Assembly: GCF_001083785.1 (NCBI RefSeq)
Contig: NZ_LAVL01000002.1
Location: forward strand, 124,001 to 188,000
Direction: 5' to 3'
Length of the DNA: 64,000 nt
Source of the DNA: Nonomuraea sp. SBT364
Lineage (GTDB): Bacteria; Actinomycetota; Actinomycetes; Streptosporangiales; Streptosporangiaceae
Below are positions 9,078 to 17,275 of the stretch, one piece after another; within the stretch, counting starts at the first letter, position 1, and each line of letters begins with the position of its first letter. Both the position numbers and the translations under genes were made by a program. Under the pieces are notes generated by a model. The model ran no database searches, was not told where the DNA came from, and worked only from the letters and a program-made list of their open reading frames with translations.

Positions 9078-9956
9078 ATGACGAAGCGGCTCGCGGCGGC
9101 GTGGACCGCCGCCTACGGTGCGGTGCACGTGTGGTGGGCGGTGGCCGGGGCACCCGCGTTCGGGTCGTTCGGGGAGTCGTTCATCCCGGGGGAGTGGCCG
9201 CCGGTCGTCCTGGCGGCGCTGGCCGCGACGGCCTGCCTGCTCCCCGTGAGCCGGGCGGCCGTGACGCTCGGCTGGGCGGCCGGGGTGGGGCTGATCGGCT
9301 ACAGCTTCATGTTCGCGCTGGACATCGTGGGCCTGCTGTTCGGCAATGCGCTCGACGTGGCCGGTTTCCTCATCCGGGGCGCGGGCGTGGCGGGCGGGGT
9401 GCTGACCGTGCTGTGCGCGGTGGCCGCCCGCCGTCGCGTCGCCGGCGCCTGCCCGAGGTGCGGGCGGCTGCACGGCCGCAGCCCGGAGTCCCGTACGGAG
9501 CCGTCCCCGCGCTGGGCGTTCGCGGCGGCGTACGTGGCCGTGACCGGCGCGGTCGCGCGGATCGCGGCGCAGCTCGGCGAGTGGCCGTGGGGGACGGGCG
9601 ACCCGGCGGGGCCGATCTTCCTGGCGCTCTACGCACTCGCCGGGACGTTGCTGCCTCTGGCGCTGGTGCACCGGTGGGGGCGGATCTGGCCGGGCTGGGT
9701 GCCGGTGGTGGCCGGGCGGGCGGTGCCGCGATGGGTCGTGCTGGTGCCCGCGTTCCTGGTCGGCGGCGGCCTGGCCGGATATTTCGGGATAGCGGGACTC
9801 ACGCTCATGGTGACCGAGGGCACCGGTCAGCCGCTGTGGTGGACGCTGACCGTGATCCCCGGCTACACCGTCTGGGGGCTTGGCCTGCTCGTGGCGGCCA
9901 CCTCGTACATCATCATGACCAAGCCGCCCTGCGTCAGAGCTTGCGCACCAGCGTGA
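9078..9956 (+). CDS. multipass membrane protein of unknown function
   Basis: The 292-residue protein has about seven to eight hydrophobic segments, including WTAAYGAVHVWWAVAG near the start, VVLAALAATACLL, GLIGYSFMFALDIVG, and a C-terminal VIPGYTVWGLGLLVAATSYI. A cytoplasmic CPRCGRLHGR loop could bind a metal. It resembles the uncharacterised membrane proteins of actinomycetes near DUF3995 but I cannot assign a function. The chosen ATG is the first in-frame one after the GC hairpin. The end overlaps the convergent methyltransferase by 23 bases. Confidence 0.7.
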   Translation: MTKRLAAAWTAAYGAVHVWWAVAGAPAFGSFGESFIPGEWPPVVLAALAATACLLPVSRAAVTLGWAAGVGLIGYSFMFALDIVGLLFGNALDVAGFLIRGAGVAGGVLTVLCAVAARRRVAGACPRCGRLHGRSPESRTEPSPRWAFAAAYVAVTGAVARIAAQLGEWPWGTGDPAGPIFLALYALAGTLLPLALVHRWGRIWPGWVPVVAGRAVPRWVVLVPAFLVGGGLAGYFGIAGLTLMVTEGTGQPLWWTLTVIPGYTVWGLGLLVAATSYIIMTKPPCVRACAPA

Positions 9957-10578
9957 GGCCGTCGGCGAGCGGCAGCATGACCACGCTCACCCGGGGATCC
10001 TCCCGGACCAGGTCGTTGAACTCGCGCATCAGCGCTGTCGCGCCGTCGTCGTGCCCGGGGTCGGCCACCTGCCCCCGGCGCAGCGTGTTGTCCACCATCA
10101 GCAGGCCGCCCTGCCGCAGCCGGGAGACCAGCAGCTCGTAGTAGCCCGGATAGTTCTGCTTGTCGGCGTCGAGGAACGCCAGGTCGATGGGCTCGCCGAA
10201 GCCGCCCAGCGTCTCCAGCGCGGGGCCCAGCGTGAGCGTCACCCGATCCGCCACCCCGGCCTTCTCCCAGTAGCGGCGGGCGACGGCGGTCCACTCCTCG
10301 CTCACGTCGAAACAGTGCAGCCGCCCGCCCGCCAGGCCACGCGCGATGCACACCGACGAATAGCCGGTGAACGTCCCCACCTCGACCGCCACCCGGGGCG
10401 CGACCAGCTGGGTGATCATCGTCAGGAACGTGCCCTGGTCGGCGGAGATCTGCATCTCCGCGTCGTCGCCGGTCAGCCTCGCGGTCTCGGCCGCCAGCTC
10501 CAGCAGGAGCGGGTCGGGCGGCGTGGAGTGGTCGAGGATGTACCGCGCGACGGACGCGGTCAGGACGTATGCCTTCAT
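9934..10578 (-). CDS. class I SAM-dependent O-methyltransferase (CCoAOMT-like)
   Basis: This 214-residue protein has the features of the Methyltransf_3 family, which transfers a methyl group from SAM to catechol-type hydroxyls with a divalent metal. The SAM motif is VAVEVGTFTGYSSVCIARGL, the metal-ligand motif is FLDADKQNYPGYY, and VDNTLRRGQV is the typical second metal segment. Length is normal for the family. The substrate is unknown, and it is not part of an obvious biosynthetic cluster. It is transcribed divergently from the DsbA-like gene. Confidence 0.88.
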   Translation of the reverse strand: MKAYVLTASVARYILDHSTPPDPLLLELAAETARLTGDDAEMQISADQGTFLTMITQLVAPRVAVEVGTFTGYSSVCIARGLAGGRLHCFDVSEEWTAVARRYWEKAGVADRVTLTLGPALETLGGFGEPIDLAFLDADKQNYPGYYELLVSRLRQGGLLMVDNTLRRGQVADPGHDDGATALMREFNDLVREDPRVSVVMLPLADGLTLVRKL

Positions 10579-10633
10579 GGATCTTGTTTACCACCTGACG
10601 GTGTTCACAGCCGGGTCGGATAGGGTCTGCCAG

Positions 10634-11284
10634 ATGATGAAGAGGGTGGCGGCGGTGGGGATCGCCTGCGTGGCGCTGGTCGTGATCGCCGTGGTGACGT
10701 TCTCCGGGCCCGGTCGGTCGTCGTCCGGCGAGGTGCGGCTGATGCGCCAGCCCGACGGCTCCATGGTGCTGGCCGACAAGGGCGGCGACGCCCCCGTGCT
10801 CGACCTGTACGAGGACTTCGACTGCCCCGTCTGCAAGGAGCTGCACACCCGGGTGGACGCCACCATCCAGCGGCTGGCCAGGGAGGGCAGGGTCAAGGTC
10901 GTCTTCCACCCGGTGACGATCTTCCGCGAGGAGCCGATGCGCTCCAACTCCATCAGGGCCGCCGCGGCAGCCCGCTGCCTGCCCGAGGCGAACTGGCTGG
11001 CCTTCCGCGACGAGCTGTACGCGATGCAGCCGGCCCCGCACGGCATCGCGTCCGGGTTCACCGTGCAGGAGCTGGCCGGGGCGGCGAGCAGGGCCGGGGC
11101 GCAGGGGGCGGGCGAGTGTGTGACCTCCCAGGCGTACGCCGAGTCGCACGTGGCCGAGAGCGCGAAGATCCGGATCGAGGGCACGCCCACCGTGGTGCTG
11201 AACGGCCGCGTGCTGGGCGACGAGGCGTTCGACCCGGCCGCGCTGGAGCAGGCCATCACCGGCGGCGCCGGGGTGACCGTCTGA
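10634..11284 (+). CDS. membrane-anchored DsbA-family thioredoxin-fold protein
   Basis: One N-terminal membrane helix (VAAVGIACVALVVIAVVTF) anchors a thioredoxin-fold domain outside the membrane. The redox motif is CPVC in LYEDFDCPVCKELH, and the cis-proline loop is IEGTPTVVLNG. This matches actinobacterial DsbA-like and MmdA-type proteins that handle disulfides in exported proteins. TAGGGT at 10621-10626 lies seven bases before ATG 10634, so the mRNA may be leaderless. A second ATG follows directly (10637). Confidence 0.85.
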   Translation: MMKRVAAVGIACVALVVIAVVTFSGPGRSSSGEVRLMRQPDGSMVLADKGGDAPVLDLYEDFDCPVCKELHTRVDATIQRLAREGRVKVVFHPVTIFREEPMRSNSIRAAAAARCLPEANWLAFRDELYAMQPAPHGIASGFTVQELAGAASRAGAQGAGECVTSQAYAESHVAESAKIRIEGTPTVVLNGRVLGDEAFDPAALEQAITGGAGVTV

Positions 11285-11352
11285 CGACACCGTCCCAGAG
11301 GGTGAGACCGATGTGCCAGATGGTGAGTGGGTGTGGCAGACTCGCAAGCACC

Positions 11353-11394
11353 ATGTTCTACGGTCTGCTCATTATCGGCAGGCGCGCTGGCTAA
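11353..11394 (+). CDS. leader peptide MFYGLLIIGRRAG (branched-chain amino-acid attenuator)
   Basis: A 13-codon frame encodes MFYGLLIIGRRAG, with consecutive Leu-Leu-Ile-Ile codons (ctg ctc att atc), upstream of citramalate synthase. Its stop codon lies at the edge of a 10-bp hairpin and is followed by an intrinsic terminator before cimA. That layout is the classic one for ribosome-mediated attenuation. CimA makes the precursor of isoleucine and Leu/Ile codons are the expected sensor, so the fit is good. There is no strong ribosome binding site; the mRNA may begin close to the ATG. Confidence 0.7.
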   Translation: MFYGLLIIGRRAG

Positions 11395-11451
11395 CGCAGG
11401 GACACCGCCAGCGCGCAGACCTCTCACGTCCGTGAGGGGTCTTTTTGTTTT
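11382..11451 (+). terminator. cimA attenuator: pause hairpin and intrinsic terminator
   Basis: GCGCGCTGGC (11382-11391) pairs perfectly with GCCAGCGCGC (11407-11416). Right after it, 11418-11428 pairs with 11431-11441 (GACCTCTCACG / CGTGAGGGGTC) and is followed by TTTTTGTTTT (11442-11451), an intrinsic terminator 27 bases before the cimA ATG. The first arm overlaps the last codons of the leader peptide, so ribosome position would decide folding. Confidence 0.75.
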
Positions 11452-11477
11452 CCAGACCTCCGTCAGAAAGAAGAACC

Positions 11478-13055
11478 ATGGCCGACGACCGCTTCCACGT
11501 CTACGACACGACGCTGCGTGACGGCGCACAGCAGGAGGGGCTCAACCTCAGCGTCGCCGACAAGATCGCTATCGCGCGTCACCTGGACGGGCTCGGCGTC
11601 GGCTTCATCGAAGGGGGCTGGCCGGGCGCCAACCCCAAGGACACAGAGTTCTTCAGGCGGGCTCGAACAGAGCTCGACCTGAAGCACGCGCAACTCGCCG
11701 CGTTCGGTGCGACCCGCCGGGCCGGTGTGAAGGCAGCCGACGACCCATTGGTGGCCGCTTTGCGCGAATCCGGCGCGCCGGTCGTGACCCTTGTCGCCAA
11801 GAGCCACGACCGGCACGTGGAGCTGGCCCTCCGCACGACTCTCCAGGAGAACCTCGCGATGATCCGCGACACGGTCTCTCACCTTCGTGCGGAGGGACAG
11901 CGAGTCTTCCTCGACGCCGAGCACTTCTTCGACGGTTACGCGTCCAATCCAGCCTACGCGCTGGAGGTCATCCGCACCGCCGCCGAGGCGGGCGCCGACG
12001 TCATCGCCCTGTGTGACACCAACGGCGGCATGCTCCCCGACGAACTGGCCGAGGTCGTGCACGCGGCCGTGCAGACCAGCGCCCGCGTCGGCATCCACTG
12101 CCACGACGACACCGGCTGCGCGGTCGCCAACACGCTGGCCGCCGTCCGGGCCGGCGCCACCCACGTGCAGGGCTGCGCCAACGGCTACGGCGAGCGCTCC
12201 GGCAACGCCAACCTGTTCACCGTCGTCGCCAACCTCCAGCTCAAGCGGGGCTTCGACCTGGTGCCGCAGCAGGCGCTCGCCGACATGACCCGCATCGCGC
12301 ACGCGATCACCGAGGTCACCAACGTCACGCCCAACTCCCACGCCCCGTACGTCGGCGCCTCCGCCTTCGCGCACAAGGCCGGGCTGCACGCCAGTGCCAT
12401 CAAGGTCGACCCCAACCTCTACCAGCACATCGACCCCGCCCAGGTGGGCAACGACATGCGGATGCTGGTCTCCGACATGGCCGGCCGCGCCTCGGTCGAG
12501 CTCAAGGGCCGCGAGCTGGGCTACGAGCTCGGCGCCGACGACACCAAGAAGCTCGTCGAGCGGGTCAAGGACCTGGAGTCCAGGGGGTTCACGTTCGAGG
12601 CCGCCGACGCCTCCTTCGAGCTGCTGCTGCGCGACACCGTCCACGGCGAGCGCCGGCGTCACTTCGAGGTCGAGTCCTGGCGGGTGATCGTCGAGCGCAC
12701 CAAGGGCGGCGAGCTGGTCAGCGAGGCCACGGTCAAGCTGCACGCCAAGGGCGAGCGGATCGTCGCCACCGGCGAGGGCAACGGCCCGGTCAACGCCCTG
12801 GACAAGGCCGTCCGGCAGGCGCTGGAGAAGCTCTACCCCGAGCTGGCCAGGCTGGAGCTGGTCGACTACAAGGTGCGCATCCTCGAGGGCACCCACGGCA
12901 CCGGCGCCATCACCCGCGTGCTCATCACCTCCAGCGACGACACCTCCGAGTGGGCGACGGTCGGCGTGGCCGAGAACATCATCGACGCCTCCTGGCAGGC
13001 CCTGGAGCAGGCGGTCACCTACGGCCTGCTCAGGGCCGGCCACGAGACCGCCTAG
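11478..13055 (+). CDS. cimA: (R)-citramalate synthase
   Basis: The enzyme condenses pyruvate and acetyl-CoA to citramalate, the first step of the threonine-independent route to 2-oxobutyrate and isoleucine. It belongs to the DRE-TIM metallolyase superfamily: YDTTLRDGAQQEG is at residues 8-20, the metal-binding HxH is in GIHCHDDTGCAV near 205, and NGYGERSGNANL is the typical active-site strand. The C-terminal LeuA-type dimer domain (feedback allosteric region) is present, for example EGNGPVNALDKAVRQAL. Length (525 residues) and motifs fit the second CimA type rather than LeuA. Expression is probably controlled by the leader peptide and terminator just upstream. Confidence 0.92.
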   Translation: MADDRFHVYDTTLRDGAQQEGLNLSVADKIAIARHLDGLGVGFIEGGWPGANPKDTEFFRRARTELDLKHAQLAAFGATRRAGVKAADDPLVAALRESGAPVVTLVAKSHDRHVELALRTTLQENLAMIRDTVSHLRAEGQRVFLDAEHFFDGYASNPAYALEVIRTAAEAGADVIALCDTNGGMLPDELAEVVHAAVQTSARVGIHCHDDTGCAVANTLAAVRAGATHVQGCANGYGERSGNANLFTVVANLQLKRGFDLVPQQALADMTRIAHAITEVTNVTPNSHAPYVGASAFAHKAGLHASAIKVDPNLYQHIDPAQVGNDMRMLVSDMAGRASVELKGRELGYELGADDTKKLVERVKDLESRGFTFEAADASFELLLRDTVHGERRRHFEVESWRVIVERTKGGELVSEATVKLHAKGERIVATGEGNGPVNALDKAVRQALEKLYPELARLELVDYKVRILEGTHGTGAITRVLITSSDDTSEWATVGVAENIIDASWQALEQAVTYGLLRAGHETA

Positions 13056-13480
13056 GACCGCACGGCGACCAGTTGCGAGCGGCGGCGGCCGAGCAGGCCG
13101 TCGAGGGCCCAGGCTCCCGGGCCCAGCACGGCGATCAGCAGGAACGCCCAGCAGTACATCGCCGCCAGCTCGCCGCCGTTGCGCAACGGGAGCAGGTGGG
13201 CGGGCTGGTGGACCATGAAGTACGCGTACGCCATCGTGCCGGAGGCCAGCGTGGCGGCGACGCGGGTGAACAGGCCGCTCAGCACGAGCAGGCCGCAGAC
13301 GAGCTCGATGAGCGCCGCCCACCAGCTCGGCCAGGTCGCGAACGCGACGGCCTGGCCGGTGCCGCGATTGCCGCCCATCACGCCGAACAGCGACGTCACG
13401 CCGTGAATGCTGAAGAGGAATCCGGTGACGATGCGGAAGAGCGCGAGCATGGGCTGGGAGAACCGGTCGAGGGGGTGCAT
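13052..13480 (-). CDS. DoxX-family membrane protein
   Basis: The protein of about 142 residues has four predicted membrane helices (LALFRIVTGFLFSIHG, LIELVCGLLVLSGLF, ASGTMAYAYFMV, AAMYCWAFLLIAVLG), as in the DoxX family of small membrane subunits often tied to oxidative stress or quinol redox. ATG 13480 has a GGAAGGTGA ribosome binding site. The stop overlaps the cimA stop in a CTAG tetranucleotide at 13052-13055, so the two genes end on top of each other. Confidence 0.85.
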   Translation of the reverse strand: MHPLDRFSQPMLALFRIVTGFLFSIHGVTSLFGVMGGNRGTGQAVAFATWPSWWAALIELVCGLLVLSGLFTRVAATLASGTMAYAYFMVHQPAHLLPLRNGGELAAMYCWAFLLIAVLGPGAWALDGLLGRRRSQLVAVRS

Positions 13481-13605
13481 GGGATCACCTTCCGTATGCC
13501 GCACCTGCGGTGAATACAGGAAATAGGAAAACCGGTGAGTAAAGTTTTTCGCGACCCCATTGGCGCAGTTCTACACAGGGTGTAGTGCGGTCGTTGAAAT
13601 GTCAA

Positions 13606-13632
13606 TTCCCGGCGTCCGCCGGACGCCGGGAA
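13606..13632. terminator. perfect 12-bp hairpin, probable terminator
   Basis: TTCCCGGCGTCC (13606-13617) and GGACGCCGGGAA (13621-13632) form a perfect stem with a GCC loop. It sits 52 bases beyond the stop of the minus-strand heparinase-like gene and is the likely end of that transcript. Confidence 0.65.
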
Positions 13633-13683
13633 CTGTCGTGACCTGGATATTCGCGATGAAATTAATAACGAAACATTGTTCCG

Positions 13684-15315
13684 TCAGAAGAGGCCGGCGG
13701 AGAAGCTCACGCCGTCGACGGTGACCTTGCCGCCCGAGCACGTCACCTTGGGCGAGTCGGTGCCCGGCACCACGATCGTCAGCAGCGACCTGGCGGCGGG
13801 AGAGATCACCACGTTGGTGGGCTGCTTGGCCAGATAGGACGGCGACATCCAGCCGAGCTTGCCGCCGCGCTGCACCTTCTGCCCGCCGATCGGCTTGCAC
13901 GAGGCCAGCTGCACCAGCGTCACCTTGAACTTGCCGTCACTCAGCACGACCCGGCCGGCGCGCTTGGACACCAGCTTGAGCGAGTCGTCGAAACGCCACA
14001 GGCTCTGCACCTTCTCGCCGCCCGCCGCCTCGTCGAGCACCGCCATCAGGTCGTCGCCGTGGTTGACCAGGACCGAACGGGTGCGGGTGACGCCATAGGC
14101 CTTGTCGGAAAGGCGGAACGACTGGCGGTCCGCGCCGTACTTCGTCTTGGTGAGTTTGCTGGCCGTGCGCGGGCGGAAACGCTCGCCCACCACGGTCGGG
14201 ACGTTGTGCGCCTGCGGGGAGAGCGTCCAGTAACGGTAGGAGTTCTTCTCGTAGGAGTGGAATCCGGCGTCGACGAGGATGTCGCGGCCGTGCGCGTAAT
14301 AGGTGACGCCCAGGTGGTCCTCGTGGCCGTGCCACTTCATGCCGGGACCGAACCGGATCGAGTAGAACGCCGACTCGGGCTTGCCCCAGTCGGTCCGGCC
14401 GAACACGTAACCCGCCTTGTAGGTCCTGACTTCCTGTTCGGGCGTGCCCGCGTCCATCTTGGGCTCGGTCTCGGCGCTGCCGTCGCCGATCGGCACCATG
14501 TAACCGTTGGGCTGGGTGGAGTGGGCGATGAAGTCCTTCAGCGCCTCGGTCCGCTCACTGATGTCGCCCGGCACCTTGCGGCCGCACGAGCGCATGCCGT
14601 CCATCGCGACCCGCAGCCGGTTGTGGACGTAGACGGCGTAGCGCGGCGCCTGCTCCATGAGCGCGCCCTGCGAGTCGACGTCGAGCCTGACCGTGCCCCT
14701 CAGCCGCCGGACGGCCAGGTCGGACCAGTCGGCGCGGTTGTAGCGGCAGCCGATGGCCAGCAGCGCGATGTCCTGGTCGATGCCGTGGTTGTGGCCCTTC
14801 TTGTACAGCCGCGCGTCGGACAGCAGCCTGGCGTGGTCGGCCAGGCTCTCCTTCAGCCAGGCGTCCTTGACGTGCATGCTCAGGCACACCAGCGGCTGCG
14901 TGCGCAGCGACACCGGGTGGTCCTTCCACACGTACGCCTTGGTGCCGCGCGCGCCGCGCCTGTTGTGCGCGACCCAGTCCTTGGTGATCTCCTCGGCGCG
15001 CCGCAGGTAGCGCTCCTCGCCGGTCCTCTCGTACTCGACGACGAGCGTGCCCATCCACCGCAGCGACTGGAACACGTACTCCCAGGAGCGGTTCTTGAAC
15101 GGGCTCGCGCTCCAGTTGATCTTCTTGCCGAGCTTGAAGGCGGGCAGGCCGACCAGGGAGATCTCGCCGCCCATCACCTCGCCCGCGGTCGGCGTGCCCG
15201 GCAGCCAGTCACCCTGGCAGGGGGCGGTCCGCTTGACCGGGGAGTCGGCCCGCGCCGGGCTCACCGTCCCGCCGAGCAGGAGCGTGAGGGCAAGGGGGAT
15301 CGCGAGGCGGCGCAC
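13684..15315 (-). CDS. secreted heparinase II/III-like polysaccharide lyase
   Basis: GTG 15315 gives a clear signal peptide (MRRLAIPLALTLLLGG...ARA) and has GGAAGG eight bases upstream; the open frame extends further but without a start signal. The N-terminal half is an alpha/alpha-toroid with HNHGIDQDIALLAIG, containing the conserved asparagine/histidine region. The C-terminal half carries the Hepar_II_III segment MKWHGHEDHLGVTYYAHGRDILVDAGFHSY with catalytic and metal-binding histidines. Such enzymes cleave acidic polysaccharides by beta-elimination. The substrate is unknown and no polysaccharide-use genes adjoin it, so it probably acts alone outside the cell. Confidence 0.85.
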   Translation of the reverse strand: MRRLAIPLALTLLLGGTVSPARADSPVKRTAPCQGDWLPGTPTAGEVMGGEISLVGLPAFKLGKKINWSASPFKNRSWEYVFQSLRWMGTLVVEYERTGEERYLRRAEEITKDWVAHNRRGARGTKAYVWKDHPVSLRTQPLVCLSMHVKDAWLKESLADHARLLSDARLYKKGHNHGIDQDIALLAIGCRYNRADWSDLAVRRLRGTVRLDVDSQGALMEQAPRYAVYVHNRLRVAMDGMRSCGRKVPGDISERTEALKDFIAHSTQPNGYMVPIGDGSAETEPKMDAGTPEQEVRTYKAGYVFGRTDWGKPESAFYSIRFGPGMKWHGHEDHLGVTYYAHGRDILVDAGFHSYEKNSYRYWTLSPQAHNVPTVVGERFRPRTASKLTKTKYGADRQSFRLSDKAYGVTRTRSVLVNHGDDLMAVLDEAAGGEKVQSLWRFDDSLKLVSKRAGRVVLSDGKFKVTLVQLASCKPIGGQKVQRGGKLGWMSPSYLAKQPTNVVISPAARSLLTIVVPGTDSPKVTCSGGKVTVDGVSFSAGLF

Positions 15316-15430
15316 GCCAGATTCCTTCCGGACCGAAAAGACGGGGGGCGCAACATGCTGTCCGAATCGCGAACTCAAGGTCAAGTTGGCCGCCGGGATC
15401 GTTAGCGGGTCGATGCGCCATGCTTCTGTC

Positions 15431-16027
15431 ATGAGATACGACGACCTGGTGATCCCCGACTCGCCCGTCTGCCGTGCCGCGCTGGAGGTGGCCACCCGCT
15501 ACCACACGCCGTCGCTGCTCAACCACTCGATCCGCGCCTACCTGTGGGCCGCCGCGTACGCGCCGGGCCACGGCATCGCGTTCGACGCGGAGCTGCTGTA
15601 CGTGTCGGCGATGCTGCACGACATCGGGCTGGCGGCGGAGTTCGACAGCCACACGGTGCCGTACGAGGAGGCCGGGGGGCACGTGGCCTGGGCCTTCTGC
15701 GCCGGCGCCGGCTGGCCGGCGGAGCGCAGGACGCGCGCCGCCGAGGTGATCATCCGGCACATGTGGGCCGAGGTGCCGGTCGAGGACGACCCCGAGGGGC
15801 ACCTGCTGGAGCTGTCGACGGGCATGGACATCTCCGGCCGGAGCACCGAGGAGATCCCCGCCGCCGTGCGGCAGGAGGTGCTGGAGCGCCATCCCCGGCT
15901 CGACATCGCCGGGGAGTTCGCGGCCTGCATCAGTGACCAGGGCACGCGCAAGCCGGACAGCATCGCCGGCGGGTTCGTGCGGGCGGGCATCGTCCAGCGC
16001 ATCGCCGCGAACCCCCTGGACAGGTGA
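15431..16027 (+). CDS. HD-domain protein, cyanamide-hydratase-like
   Basis: This 198-residue protein has the HD superfamily metal site: H in LLNHSIRAYLW, the HD pair in VSAMLHDIGLAAEF (about residues 62-63), H in RHMW, and a C-terminal aspartate. The N-terminal IPDSPVCRAALEVATRYHTPSLLNHSIRAYLWA and the motif order resemble the cyanamide-hydratase-like HD branch. The substrate is not known. ATG 15431 is preferred for alignment with the family; ATG 15413 adds six residues. It diverges from the lyase gene. Confidence 0.8.
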   Translation: MRYDDLVIPDSPVCRAALEVATRYHTPSLLNHSIRAYLWAAAYAPGHGIAFDAELLYVSAMLHDIGLAAEFDSHTVPYEEAGGHVAWAFCAGAGWPAERRTRAAEVIIRHMWAEVPVEDDPEGHLLELSTGMDISGRSTEEIPAAVRQEVLERHPRLDIAGEFAACISDQGTRKPDSIAGGFVRAGIVQRIAANPLDR

Positions 16028-16031
16028 AATT

Positions 16032-16406
16032 TCAGGACTTGGGAGTGGCGCTCTGGATGACCTCGAACGACCACACCTCAGACCCCGACGCGGCCGGGCC
16101 CTGCCCATGACCGTGCCCCTGGCTCTGGGGCGGCGCCTCGCCCCGGTCGCCGGCCCGCTCCTGGGCGGCCTGGGCGTGGCCGCGCTGGAACGCCTGGCTC
16201 TCCTGCCAGCGCTGGAAGTCCTCCTCGCTGCGCCAGCGGGTGTAGACCAGATAGCGGTCGGTCCCGTCGACCGGCCGCAGCAGCTCGAACCACTCGAACC
16301 CGTCGGCCGACTCGACCATCCCGGCCCGGTTGGCGAACCGCTGCTCCAACTGCTCCCGCATCTCGGCGGGCACGGTCAACACGTTGATCTTCACGACGGA
16401 AGGCAT
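16032..16406 (-). CDS. ABM-domain monooxygenase, MhuD/IsdG-like
   Basis: The N-terminal 75 residues are an antibiotic-biosynthesis-monooxygenase (ABM) ferredoxin-like fold: VVKINVLTVPAEMREQLEQRFANRAGMVESADGFEWFELLRPVDGTDRYLVYTRWRSEEDF. This closely resembles the actinobacterial haem-degrading MhuD type. The tail is longer than usual and rich in His, Gln and Gly before a final WSFEVI strand. Ribosome binding site GAGGAG precedes ATG 16406. Haem degradation would suit iron acquisition, but the siderophore importer is 42 kb away, so the link is only speculative. Confidence 0.8.
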   Translation of the reverse strand: MPSVVKINVLTVPAEMREQLEQRFANRAGMVESADGFEWFELLRPVDGTDRYLVYTRWRSEEDFQRWQESQAFQRGHAQAAQERAGDRGEAPPQSQGHGHGQGPAASGSEVWSFEVIQSATPKS

Positions 16407-16498
16407 GTCAGCTCCTCGGCAAGGTTGTCCACCTAGGAAACCACGCCCCGCCCCGATACCGGGCGGACCCGCACCGGTGGCGGCGATAGCCTTGTCAG

Positions 16499-17275
16499 GT
16501 GCGTATAGCGAGGTTCTCCACAGGTGAAGGCGTCTCGTTCGGCGTGGTCGAAGGGGGTCCGGGCGAGGAGTTCGTCTCCGCGATCTCCGGTCACCCGTTC
16601 GGCCAGGTGCAGTTCACCGGCGAACGGTTCCCGCTCTCCCAGGTGCGGCTGCTCGCCCCGATGCTGCCGAGCAAGGTGATCGCCATCGGCCGCAACTACG
16701 CCGAGCACGCCAGGGAGATGGGCAACGAGGTCCCGCCGGAGCCGCTCATCTTCATGAAGCCGTCCACCTCGGTGATCGGTCACGGCGAGTCGATCGCCTA
16801 CCCGACCACGCTCTCGCACCGCGTCGACTTCGAGGGCGAGCTGGCCGTGGTCATCGGGCGGCTCTGCCGCGAGGTGCCCGCCGAGCGGGTCAAGGACGTC
16901 ATCTTCGGCTACACCTGCGCCAACGACGTCACCGCGCGCGACCTGCAGAAGAAGGACGTGCAGTTCACCCGGGCCAAGGGCTTCGACACGTTCTGCCCGA
17001 TCGGCCCGTGGATCCAGACCGACCTGGACGCCGCCGACCTGGCGCTCACCACGACGGTCAACGGCGAGATGCGGCAGAGCGGCCGCACCAGCCAGCTCAT
17101 CCACGACATCCCCGCCCTCGTCGCCTACGTCAGCGCGGTCATGACGCTGATCCCCGGCGACGTGATCCTGACCGGCACCCCGGCCGGAGTCGGCCCGCTG
17201 GAGATCGGCGACGAGGTCAGCGTCGGGATCGAAGGCATCGGCACTCTGACGAACAAGGTGGTCTCTCGTGACTGA
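16499..17275 (+). CDS. fumarylacetoacetate hydrolase family protein
   Basis: The 258-residue protein has the FAH fold: [28 protein letters not shown], the metal-binding [26 protein letters not shown] and [13 protein letters not shown]. Family members are hydrolases or decarboxylases of acylpyruvates in aromatic catabolism, and the precise substrate is unknown. TAGCCT at about 16487-16492 lies six to seven bases before the GTG and no ribosome binding site is visible, which suggests a leaderless mRNA. Its last eight bases overlap the gltX start, so the two are translationally coupled, an arrangement common in actinomycetes. Confidence 0.88.
   Translation: MRIARFSTGEGVSFGVVEGGPGEEFVSAISGHPFGQVQFTGERFPLSQVRLLAPMLPSKVIAIGRNYAEHAREMGNEVPPEPLIFMKPSTSVIGHGESIAYPTTLSHRVDFEGELAVVIGRLCREVPAERVKDVIFGYTCANDVTARDLQKKDVQFTRAKGFDTFCPIGPWIQTDLDAADLALTTTVNGEMRQSGRTSQLIHDIPALVAYVSAVMTLIPGDVILTGTPAGVGPLEIGDEVSVGIEGIGTLTNKVVSRD

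Noticed and set aside
11285..11478. T-box riboswitch upstream of cimA
   Set aside because: No T-box sequence or specifier-loop structure is visible; the short LLII leader peptide with hairpins explains the terminator better.
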